From contig DZDC01000020.1 in the NCBI GenBank assembly GCA_022736595.1, forward strand, positions 2,745 to 26,249: a stretch of 23,505 bases of DNA, given 5' to 3'. This DNA comes from Draconibacterium orientale. GTDB lineage: Bacteria; Bacteroidota; Bacteroidia; Bacteroidales; UBA1556. Shown piece by piece: positions 7,732 to 14,999 of this stretch. A model generated the notes under the pieces. It had not been told where the DNA came from. It saw only the letters and a list, made by a program, of their open reading frames with translations, and searched no databases. The position numbers and the translations under genes are program-made. Each line of letters starts with the position of its first letter. Position 1 is the stretch's first letter.

Positions 7732-9333
7732 ATGTATTCTGAACACGAAGCAGTTAAATCGCGCGGATGTTGCGCCATGCCTTCCGACCCTCAGAAGAAC
7801 GAAATAAAATCCAGTCATAATTGTTGTAAACTCGATGCCTACGACTGGCTAAGCGATTTGAATTTAAGCAATAATCCTTCCTCTTTCGACATCGTGGAAG
7901 TTCGCTTTAAGAACAATCGAAAAGAATTTTTTCGTTTAAATGAGAATGGACCCCTTCAAAAAGGAGATATTGTAGCCGTTGAATCCAGCCCAGGCCACGA
8001 CATTGGAGTGGTAAGCCTCACCGGCGAAATTGTTCGCATTCAAATGCGAAAAAAGAAAATTGACCTCAACAGTCCTCTTGTCAAAAAAATATACCGCAAA
8101 GCCCGTCAGAGCGATGTTGAAAAATGGATGCAAGCCGCTGCTCAGGAAATACCCACCATGATTCAAACCCGCAGGGTGGTTGACCAGCTTGGCCTTCAAA
8201 TGAAAATCAACGATGTTGAATATCAAGGTGATAAAACCAAAGCCATTTTCTATTATACCGCCGAAGGGCGCATCGACTTTAGAGAACTCATCAAAATACT
8301 CGCCGAGAAAAACAGCGTTCGTATTGAAATGAAGCAAATTGGCGTACGCCAAGAAAGCGCTCGTTTGGGTGGCATCGGCAGTTGCGGTCGCGAACTTTGC
8401 TGCAGCAGTTGGCTCACCGATTTTCAATCGGTCAGTACAATCTCGGCCCGCACCCAACAGTTGAGCATGAACCCTCAAAAACTAGCCGGACAATGCGGCA
8501 AACTCAAATGCTGCCTCAACTTTGAGTACGAAACCTACAAAGAAGAACTCGATCGATTTCCAGCCACACACATCCGACTGCAGACCAAAAAAGGACCTGC
8601 CTTCTTCCAAAAGATGGATGTACTCAGTGGAATGATGTACTACAGTTACGTCGAAAATCCATCTGTCTTTATCGGAGTCAAGCGCGAAGAGGTGGAGAAA
8701 ATACAAAAGATGAATTCCAAGGGACAGCAGCCCGAATATTTGGACGAACTCACCGAAGGAGGAGAGGATAAACCTCGCTACGACAACGTGATGGGTCAAG
8801 ATGACATTACCCGTTTCGACCGCCAAAACCGCAGCCAAGAACAACGTGACAGGCCGCGTGAAAACAACGGTCAACGCGATCAACAACGCCAACGTCCCCG
8901 CGACGACCGACGCCCTCACAATCAAGGCGATAGAAAGAGCGACCAGCCCTATCCTCAGCGCAATGAGAATAGAAACGAGCCTCGTGCCGACCAAAGAAGC
9001 GATAATCGAAACCAACCTCGACCCGAAAATCGCAATCAAGGTAGTAACGAAACACCTACCCCAGCCCGCACTGAGCAAGGCAAAGAAGTCCGCAATGAAG
9101 CCAATCGCCAACCGCGTCATCAGCCTCGCAACGACCACAATCGTGATCGGAATCCCCGTCAATCACCCGGTGCAGAAAACAATTCGCAAAATGCTAACCC
9201 TTCTTCCAATAAGTCACCACAAGTGCCTAACCAAGCTCCAAAAGACAACACTGGAAGACAGCATCGCCAAAACAATAACCATCGCAACCGACCTCAACCT
9301 CCTCGCAATGCAGACCCTAACCCACAAAACTAG
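7732..9333 (+). CDS. ricT: RicT-like PSP1-domain protein with long disordered tail
   Basis: The product is 533 aa. The frame is open upstream to a TTG at 7600, but the first ATG (7732) is preferred because a -7 box lies between the two. Residues ~70-330 match the PSP1/RicT (YaaT) family, with the signature cysteine clusters CGRELCC (C218, C223, C224) and CGKLKCC (C255, C260, C261). In Bacillus the Ric proteins form an iron-sulfur complex with RNase Y that affects mRNA processing and development; the Bacteroidota role is not well known. Extra CC pairs occur near the N terminus (GCC, NCC). From about residue 345 to the end the protein is low-complexity, rich in R, N, Q, P and D, probably disordered and possibly RNA-binding (inference). 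The 3' end overlaps gldH by 26 bases. Adjacency to gldH and a class A PBP is, from memory, usual in Bacteroidota. Confidence 0.88.
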   Translation: MYSEHEAVKSRGCCAMPSDPQKNEIKSSHNCCKLDAYDWLSDLNLSNNPSSFDIVEVRFKNNRKEFFRLNENGPLQKGDIVAVESSPGHDIGVVSLTGEIVRIQMRKKKIDLNSPLVKKIYRKARQSDVEKWMQAAAQEIPTMIQTRRVVDQLGLQMKINDVEYQGDKTKAIFYYTAEGRIDFRELIKILAEKNSVRIEMKQIGVRQESARLGGIGSCGRELCCSSWLTDFQSVSTISARTQQLSMNPQKLAGQCGKLKCCLNFEYETYKEELDRFPATHIRLQTKKGPAFFQKMDVLSGMMYYSYVENPSVFIGVKREEVEKIQKMNSKGQQPEYLDELTEGGEDKPRYDNVMGQDDITRFDRQNRSQEQRDRPRENNGQRDQQRQRPRDDRRPHNQGDRKSDQPYPQRNENRNEPRADQRSDNRNQPRPENRNQGSNETPTPARTEQGKEVRNEANRQPRHQPRNDHNRDRNPRQSPGAENNSQNANPSSNKSPQVPNQAPKDNTGRQHRQNNNHRNRPQPPRNADPNPQN

Positions 9334-9796
9334 GCTTTGGAATGCCTTCCTCATTCTGTTAACCACGCTGTTGTTGGCGGCTTGTGGCCCTAAAACCCTA
9401 TTCGATCATAACGAAGAAGTTAAAAATCCATGGGCCACAACCGATCCGCTGTTGCTTCAATTTGAAGTTACCGATTCCATCCAACCTTACGACATCTATC
9501 TCAACATTCGTCATACAACCCAATACGAATATGCCAACCTCTACCTTTTTATCCATTCACAACTACCCACTGGCGAGGCTTTCACCGATACCGTGGAAGT
9601 TTTTTTGGCAGATATTAAAGGGCAGTGGTTGGGCAGTGGGTTAAGTAAAACCAAAGATTTGCAGATACTTTATCGAGAAAGTGGTCGATTCCCCATGAAA
9701 GGAAAATATCTGATAAAGATTGAACAAGCCATGCGAAATCCTCAGTTGGAGGGCATCGAGTCGGTGGGTATGAGAATACAGCATTCAGAACTATAA
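9308..9796 (+). CDS. gldH: Gliding motility lipoprotein GldH
   Basis: The product is 162 aa from the ATG at 9308. The start lies 26 bases inside the end of ricT and is preferred because it places a lipoprotein signal directly at the N terminus: basic residues K7 and R9, hydrophobic stretch 13-23, lipobox LAAC with C26 as the lipidated cysteine. The mature part (DSIQPYDIYLNIRHTTQYEYANLYLFI...LADIKGQWLGSGLSKTKDLQILYRESGRFP) matches the GldH family in sequence style and length. GldH is required for gliding in Flavobacterium and is also found in non-gliding Bacteroidota, so its presence does not prove motility. It is probably translationally coupled to ricT and is followed after 27 bases by the PBP gene. 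The frame is open further upstream through ricT, but that part is an overlap artefact. Confidence 0.88.
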   Translation: MQTLTHKTRLWNAFLILLTTLLLAACGPKTLFDHNEEVKNPWATTDPLLLQFEVTDSIQPYDIYLNIRHTTQYEYANLYLFIHSQLPTGEAFTDTVEVFLADIKGQWLGSGLSKTKDLQILYRESGRFPMKGKYLIKIEQAMRNPQLEGIESVGMRIQHSEL

Positions 9797-9823
9797 GACC
9801 AATAATTTTTTAATAACATTCCA

Positions 9824-12091
9824 ATGAAAGCGTTGAAGAAGTTAATGTCTCTAAATCCTGTGGATCGCTTTATTCGCATCCTCTGGATAGGATTTGGAGG
9901 TTCCGTACTTTTTGTTTTCCTCCTCTTTTTCTCCATCTCAGTGGGTATATTGGGTTTTATGCCCAGCTTTGAAGAACTTGAAAATCCAAAAAGCAATTTG
10001 GCCACCGAAATTATCTCTTCCGATCAAGTTTTACTCGGCACCTACTACATCGAAAACCGCTCTAACGTACATTACAGCGAGCTTTCTCCCTACCTTTCCG
10101 AAGCCGTCATTGCTACTGAAGACGCTCGTTTCTATAGCCATAGCGGCATCGATGTGCGCGCTTTGATGCGCGTTTTCAAAGGGGTTATCACCATGAATAG
10201 CAGCGGAGGAGGAAGTACCATTTCGCAACAATTGGCCAAAAACCTTTTTCCTCGGGGCGAGGTTTCAAAAATGGGTGTGGTGATTCAAAAACTTAAAGAA
10301 TGGGTGATTGCCACCAAACTCGAATACAACTACACCAAAGAAGAAATTCTGGCCATGTACTTCAATACCGTTACCTTTGGAAGCAATAGTTTTGGCATAA
10401 AAACCGCCGCCAAAACCTACTTCAACAAGGAGCCCATCGACCTCAATCGTGAAGAAGCCAGCATGCTGGTAGGAATGCTCAAAGCCCCCTCCTACTACAA
10501 TCCTGTGCGCAACCCCGAAAGAGCCCTCAACCGCCGCAATACCGTTTTAGGTCAACAACTTAAATACGACTTTATCGATCAAAATCAATACGATTCGCTG
10601 GCCGCCCTTCCCATTGATATGACGCACTACCAACGTATCGACCATAAAGATGGCCTGGCCACGTACTTCCGCGAGTATTTACGACAAGTGCTTTTGGAAT
10701 GGTGCAAAACCCACGAAAATGCTGATGGCGAACCCTATAACCTTTATCGCGATGGGCTTAAAGTGTACACCACCATCAATTCCAAAATGCAACGCTATGC
10801 CGAAGAAGCCGTGGCTGAGCACATGGGCAAGGATTTGCAGCCTGCATTTTTTAAACATTGGGCCAACAAAAAATCCTATCCCGATGCCCCTTTCTACCAC
10901 ATAACTCCTGACGAGAAACAAAAAATCATGGATCAAGCAGTGCGCCGAAGTGACCGTTACTATTGGATGAAGCAAGAGGGCCTAAGCGATGAAGCGATTT
11001 TCAAAACCTTCCAACAACCTGCCGAAATGACCGTTTTCACATGGAAAGGAGAAAAAGATACCATTCTTACACCCATGGATAGTATTCTTTATTACAAGTA
11101 TTTTCTGCAAACAGGGATGATGAGCGTAGAACCGTCCACCGGATTTGTAAGAGCTTATGTGGGAGGGATTAACTACCGCCATTTTCAGTACGACCATGTT
11201 ACAAGTGGTAAACGTCAAGTTGGATCAACCTTCAAACCCTTTGTTTATACCGCTGCCATGCAAGAAATGGGCTATACCCCCTGCTTTGAAGTGCCCAACA
11301 TTCCCGTGACCTTTGAAATGCCTCCCGGACAGCCCGATTATACGCCAAAAAATGCAGACGATAAACGCGAAGGCGAAATGGTTACCCTTAAATGGGCATT
11401 GGCCAATTCCATCAACTACGTATCAGCCTTCTTAATCAAGAGGGTAAAACCCGCCAAAGTAATTGAAATAGCACGCAAAATGGGCGTTACTTCCGACATT
11501 GAAGCGGTACCAGCCATTTGCTTGGGAACTCCAAGTTTGAGTGTTTACGAAATGGTGGGCGCTACTGCTACCTATGCCAATGCAGGAATTTACCAAAAAC
11601 CCATTTTCATTACCCGCATCGAAGATAAAAACGGAAATGTGATCGAAGCTTTCACCAGCGAAGCCACAGATGCCATCGACGAGCGCACCGCTTACCTCAT
11701 GCTCGCCCTCATGAAAGGTGTGGTGGAATCCGGTACAGGAGTTCGATTAAACTATCGCTACAAACTCAATATCCCCATGGCCGGCAAAACAGGAACCACC
11801 GACAACAACTCCGACGGTTGGTTTATGGGACTCACTCCCGACTTGGTTTCAGGAGTTTGGGTGGGAGCCGAAGACCGCTCGGTGCATTTTAGAAGTACTC
11901 ATCTGGGTCAAGGTGCCAATATGGCTTTACCCATTTGGGCCTTGTATATGCAAAAGGTTTTGGCCGATAAAAGCTTGAAAATTAGCCATGGCGACTTTGT
12001 GCGACCTCCTTCTGTTTTACCCGAAGAGCTGGATTGTAAAAAAGCACAACAAGTTGAACAACAAAATCAAACCGACGAATTTGGATTTTAA
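9824..12091 (+). CDS. Class A penicillin-binding protein (PBP1A-type transglycosylase/transpeptidase)
   Basis: A 755 aa bifunctional enzyme that polymerises and crosslinks peptidoglycan on the outer face of the inner membrane. A short cytoplasmic N terminus is followed by one membrane segment (~residues 19-46). The GT51 transglycosylase domain has ATEDARFYSHSGID with catalytic E99, then GGSTISQQLAKN and the downstream NTVTFGSNSFGI segment. The transpeptidase domain has SxxK at S468-T-F-K471 (nucleophile S468), SxN at S529-I-N531 and KTG at K655-T-G657, so all catalytic motifs are intact. The length is normal for the family. It starts 27 bases after gldH, and its stop is 4 bases before the Hpt gene, suggesting one operon. 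An alternative start is the ATG at 9845; it would shorten the cytoplasmic tail only. Confidence 0.95.
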   Translation: MKALKKLMSLNPVDRFIRILWIGFGGSVLFVFLLFFSISVGILGFMPSFEELENPKSNLATEIISSDQVLLGTYYIENRSNVHYSELSPYLSEAVIATEDARFYSHSGIDVRALMRVFKGVITMNSSGGGSTISQQLAKNLFPRGEVSKMGVVIQKLKEWVIATKLEYNYTKEEILAMYFNTVTFGSNSFGIKTAAKTYFNKEPIDLNREEASMLVGMLKAPSYYNPVRNPERALNRRNTVLGQQLKYDFIDQNQYDSLAALPIDMTHYQRIDHKDGLATYFREYLRQVLLEWCKTHENADGEPYNLYRDGLKVYTTINSKMQRYAEEAVAEHMGKDLQPAFFKHWANKKSYPDAPFYHITPDEKQKIMDQAVRRSDRYYWMKQEGLSDEAIFKTFQQPAEMTVFTWKGEKDTILTPMDSILYYKYFLQTGMMSVEPSTGFVRAYVGGINYRHFQYDHVTSGKRQVGSTFKPFVYTAAMQEMGYTPCFEVPNIPVTFEMPPGQPDYTPKNADDKREGEMVTLKWALANSINYVSAFLIKRVKPAKVIEIARKMGVTSDIEAVPAICLGTPSLSVYEMVGATATYANAGIYQKPIFITRIEDKNGNVIEAFTSEATDAIDERTAYLMLALMKGVVESGTGVRLNYRYKLNIPMAGKTGTTDNNSDGWFMGLTPDLVSGVWVGAEDRSVHFRSTHLGQGANMALPIWALYMQKVLADKSLKISHGDFVRPPSVLPEELDCKKAQQVEQQNQTDEFGF

Positions 12092-12095
12092 TACC

Positions 12096-12446
12096 ATGCT
12101 CAATCCGCAAGACGACGCCCACTACAACACTTCCTTTTTACTCGATATGCTGGGCAATAACCAAAGTGCTGTGGCCGATTTGCGCAAAATGTTTATCGAT
12201 TTGGGACCTCAAATGCTCCATACCATCGAAGTGGCACTTGAAACCCAACAATGGGAAAAGGCAGCCAAGGAAGTACATAAAATTAAAAGCAGCCTACGAC
12301 TGTGGTCTATGGATAACTTGGTGAAAATAGCAGTGGAAATTGAAAATGCTGCTGAACCAGACTTCGATAAATCTCAAATCGTGCCATTATTCCAACGCCT
12401 CCAATTGGCCTTACTCAAGGCCATCGAAAACATGAAGAAGGAATAA
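12096..12446 (+). CDS. Hpt-domain histidine phosphotransfer protein
   Basis: The product is 116 aa from the ATG at 12096. The frame is open further upstream but that part lies within the PBP gene. The core AAKEVHKIKSSLRLWSMDNLVKIAVEIE fits the Hpt helix pattern (H-x-x-K-S/G-S), with H61 as the likely phosphoacceptor followed by K64-S65-S66. The whole protein looks like one four-helix Hpt bundle with no other domain. Hpt proteins relay phosphate between response-regulator receivers and hybrid kinases; the partners are not in the window. Only 4 bases separate it from the PBP stop, so it is probably co-translated. A link to envelope signalling is inference. Confidence 0.78.
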   Translation: MLNPQDDAHYNTSFLLDMLGNNQSAVADLRKMFIDLGPQMLHTIEVALETQQWEKAAKEVHKIKSSLRLWSMDNLVKIAVEIENAAEPDFDKSQIVPLFQRLQLALLKAIENMKKE

Positions 12447-12481
12447 ATGGTAAAAATTATAGTAGCATATCAAATTGAAAG

Positions 12482-12489
12482 TATCTTTG
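12482..12489 (+). promoter_or_regulatory. Putative -7 box (TATCTTTG) for clpS
   Basis: TATCTTTG fits TAnnTTTG and lies 28 bases upstream of the clpS ATG, after the Hpt stop. This suggests that clpS has its own promoter. A -33 TTTG is not obvious. Confidence 0.6.
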
Positions 12490-12517
12490 CAGCCGATTTA
12501 TTATTTGAAATTTGAAA

Positions 12518-12796
12518 ATGAGTAACCAAAAAACCAAAAAGTCCCCCTCTCTTCAAGCAGTATTGGAAGAAGATGCCGTACATGATTTGGTGCTTTTTAA
12601 CGACGAGGTCAACACCTTCGACTGGGTGATTGAATCCTTAATAGAAGTATGCAGCCACGAGCCCGAGCAAGCCGAACAAAGTGCACTGATTGTACATTAC
12701 AAAGGCAAATGCACCGTGCGCTCAGGCCCTTGGGAAAAACTTGAGCCCATGCAACGCGAATTGAGCAACCGAACCTTGAGTTGCGATATTTTATAA
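12518..12796 (+). CDS. clpS: ClpS, adaptor of the ClpAP/ClpCP protease
   Basis: The product is 92 aa from the ATG at 12518; a TTG six bases upstream is in frame but less likely. ClpS binds N-degron substrates and delivers them to the Clp AAA+ unfoldase. The core LFNDEVNTFDWVIESLIEVCSHEPEQAEQSALIVHYKGKC matches the ClpS fold: N28-D29-E30 and N32-T33 at the acidic pocket, and H60 at the place of the conserved pocket histidine. The N terminus (1-20) is a polar flexible extension typical of the family. The last part is short compared with proteobacterial ClpS. It is convergent with the peroxidase gene, with only 15 bases between the stops. Confidence 0.88.
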   Translation: MSNQKTKKSPSLQAVLEEDAVHDLVLFNDEVNTFDWVIESLIEVCSHEPEQAEQSALIVHYKGKCTVRSGPWEKLEPMQRELSNRTLSCDIL

Positions 12797-12811
12797 ACGG
12801 GAGTTCTAAAC

Positions 12812-13366
12812 CTATTTCTTCCCTTCGATCCAATTCAAAATTTCGGGATCCATGGGGTTGGTAGCCGGACTCATCACTTTTTCCAAAACACCATTTTCAT
12901 TGATCAGGTATTTCTGAAAATTCCACTTCACACTGCTGTCCATCACCCCATTGAGTTCTTCTTGTGTCAACCACTTATAGATTGGAGCCATATCATCGCC
13001 TTTAACCGAAAGCTTCGACATCATCAAAAAGGTAACCTGATAATTTCCGGTACAAAATTCCTTAATTTCGGCATCGGTGCCGGGTTCTTGCTTCATAAAA
13101 TTGTTGGCAGGAAAAGCTATAATTTCGAATTTTTTGCCACCATACATTGAATATAGTTTCTGTAAATCAGCATATTGAGGAGTATAACCACATTTGCTGG
13201 CCACATTCACCACCATCACTTTCTTACCTTTCAATTGAGCCATGGAAAAGGCTTTGCCATCGATATCCTTAACTTCAAAGTCGTAAAAAGATGAATTGGA
13301 CGACTTCATCGAAAGCAGAAAAAGGAATGCCATTAGGAATAAGCTGAGGTTTTTGTATTGAATCAT
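12812..13366 (-). CDS. Exported glutathione-peroxidase-like thiol peroxidase
   Basis: The product is 184 aa from ATG 13366-13364. The frame extends to 13396, but that longer start would lie inside the promoter -7 box (13394-13401), so the shorter form is chosen. Residues ~6-22 are a hydrophobic signal peptide or anchor, so the enzyme acts outside the cytoplasm. The GPx fold follows: VNVASKCGYT with peroxidatic C59, FPANNF and KQEPGT, then WNFQKYL with W148 and N149. The usual Gln of the catalytic tetrad (FPxNQF) is Asn (N89). C105 in EFCTGNY corresponds to the resolving cysteine of 2-Cys, thioredoxin-dependent GPx enzymes, so reduction of lipid or hydrogen peroxides with a thioredoxin-like donor is likely (inference from family). 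Confidence 0.9.
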   Translation of the reverse strand: MIQYKNLSLFLMAFLFLLSMKSSNSSFYDFEVKDIDGKAFSMAQLKGKKVMVVNVASKCGYTPQYADLQKLYSMYGGKKFEIIAFPANNFMKQEPGTDAEIKEFCTGNYQVTFLMMSKLSVKGDDMAPIYKWLTQEELNGVMDSSVKWNFQKYLINENGVLEKVMSPATNPMDPEILNWIEGKK

Positions 13367-13393
13367 GAGAAATTGTTTTAAAGATTTATTTCG

Positions 13394-13423
13394 CAAAGGT
13401 AACCGAGAAGCCTGTACGGCAAA
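13394..13423 (-). promoter_or_regulatory. Promoter of the glutathione-peroxidase-like gene
   Basis: On the minus strand TTTG (13423-13420), an 18-base spacer and TACCTTTG (13401-13394) form a complete Bacteroidota -33/-7 promoter. The leader would be about 20 nt. It fixes the start codon at 13366. Confidence 0.7.
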
Positions 13424-13561
13424 TTGATGTTTAACAGTTTTTGGAAGCTACTACTTTGACTGAGCTTTGACTTGAAGAAATAGATTATTGAGAGTTTTAA
13501 ACCTATCCCACTAGGGACAAAAGGTTAGGAATGATAGTCATTGGAATATCTCACACCCACC

Positions 13562-14989
13562 TTACTGAAAATACTCGTCAGGAAAAGACAGTAAATACAC
13601 TTTTTTTGTGGCTCGGGTAATGGCGGTATAAAGCCAGCGCAAATGATTGCTATCCAGTGCATCTTCTCCAATAAAGCCTTGATCGACAAATACCGTATGC
13701 CACTGTCCACCCTGAGTTTTATGGCAAGTAAGCGCATAGGCATATTTCACTTGAATGGCATTGAAGTACGGGTTTTCTTTCACCTTTTGCAAGCGAGCGG
13801 CCTTTTGAGGCAGGTCGGCATAGTCGAGCATCACTTCTTGGTACAGTTTATTATTGTCTTCATAGCTCAAGGAAGGGCCTTCCAAATCGAGGGCATTGAG
13901 CAAAATTTTAATCTCTATTTCCGGAGCGTTGGGGTAATCGACCAAGCGGGCTCTGATATTGGCAAAGTCGAAGCCGTACATACTTTCTGTTTTTTGCACC
14001 GCCATCAATTCTATGAGATCGCCATTGGCCAAAAATCCCGCTTCATGTCCCTCTTCGAGCCAGAAATAATTGTTTTTCACCACCATAAGGTAATCTCCGG
14101 CATTGATTCTACCTTCACGAAAGAGGATTCGATTACGGATTTCGCGATTGTATAGATTGGCTTTTTTGTTGGAGCGGGTAATGATGATGGTATCGTCAAA
14201 TCCCCATCGATCGTAAGAGGCGATTAGGCTTTCGAGCACTTCATTATTGGGCAACTTGATGATATCCTTTTGACCATACAGATCGAATAGGGGCAAACTA
14301 ACTCCAGTATTTTCGGCTAATAAATGACGCAACTGCGTGGCATTCTGCAAAATACCTGAGGATTCTTCTTGTCGAATCACTTCATCGAGTTCAAACTGGG
14401 TAATGTTAAGGTGAAAAGCATTGGTGAGAAAATGAGCATCCAAGGCGGGGCTATGGTTGCTGCCCACTGGTGGAAGCTGGGCGGTATCGCCCACTAAGAT
14501 AAGTTTACACCCAGGGGCTGAAAAGGCAAATTCGACAAGGTCGATGAGTAGGTTGCGGCCACCGCCTTGCTCGGTACTGGTTTGATCGGTGAGCATGGAG
14601 GCTTCATCCACCACTATAATGGAATTGGCAAGATTGTTTTTTTGCAAGCGCAAAATCATACCGCCTCCGGTTCCAGTGCGTGCAAAATAAATGCTGCGAT
14701 GAATGGTGCTGGCATGGCTCCCCGAATAAGTTGACAAAACCTTAGCGGCTCTTCCTGTGGGGGCCATCAGTCGAAAAGGAATGCTCCCTTGCTTAAAATA
14801 TCGGGTCAATGCTGCTATAAGCGTGGTCTTACCTGTACCGGCATAGCCACGCAAAATAAAAAGACTCCTTTCCTGATTTTGATGTATAAAATGCACCAAC
14901 TTCCCCAGCAAAACATCTTGCTTTGGGCTGGGTTCAAAGCCAAAATGTTGCTTCAAAATCAAGTAATTAGAAGAATCGAAAAGGCTCAT
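13562..14989 (-). CDS. SF1B DNA helicase, RecD/Dda-like
   Basis: The product is 475 aa. Helicase motifs: Walker A GYAGTGKTT (residues 48-56, K54), motif Ia APTGRAAKVLS (~76-86), Walker B VVDEASML (D128, E129), motif III LVGDTAQLPPVG (~165-176), a C-terminal UvrD_C_2-type segment with ALTCHKTQGGQW and the motif VI YTAITRA. These place it with the RecD2/Dda/Pif1-like SF1B family (5'-3' DNA helicases). It lacks the long N-terminal part of RecD2 and is not beside recB or recC, so it is probably a stand-alone repair or replication-restart helicase. The start is 10 bases after the tamL stop, so the two are probably co-transcribed. Confidence 0.88.
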   Translation of the reverse strand: MSLFDSSNYLILKQHFGFEPSPKQDVLLGKLVHFIHQNQERSLFILRGYAGTGKTTLIAALTRYFKQGSIPFRLMAPTGRAAKVLSTYSGSHASTIHRSIYFARTGTGGGMILRLQKNNLANSIIVVDEASMLTDQTSTEQGGGRNLLIDLVEFAFSAPGCKLILVGDTAQLPPVGSNHSPALDAHFLTNAFHLNITQFELDEVIRQEESSGILQNATQLRHLLAENTGVSLPLFDLYGQKDIIKLPNNEVLESLIASYDRWGFDDTIIITRSNKKANLYNREIRNRILFREGRINAGDYLMVVKNNYFWLEEGHEAGFLANGDLIELMAVQKTESMYGFDFANIRARLVDYPNAPEIEIKILLNALDLEGPSLSYEDNNKLYQEVMLDYADLPQKAARLQKVKENPYFNAIQVKYAYALTCHKTQGGQWHTVFVDQGFIGEDALDSNHLRWLYTAITRATKKVYLLSFPDEYFQ

Positions 14990-14999
14990 TTTGGAAGGG

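Noticed and set aside
7936..8478. Minus-strand open frame (180 codons) opposite the PSP1 core
   Set aside because: It lies wholly antisense to conserved RicT sequence, with no promoter or recognisable domain.
8482..9162. Long minus-strand open frame (226 codons) opposite the ricT tail
   Set aside because: It is antisense to a well-supported gene. The bias for R/N/Q/P codons removes stops on the opposite strand, and the translation is a hydrophobic low-complexity string without family resemblance.
8801..9307. N-terminal extension of gldH through the ricT gene
   Set aside because: The extension is translated in the wrong frame of ricT, is low-complexity, and would bury the lipoprotein signal that begins at 9308.
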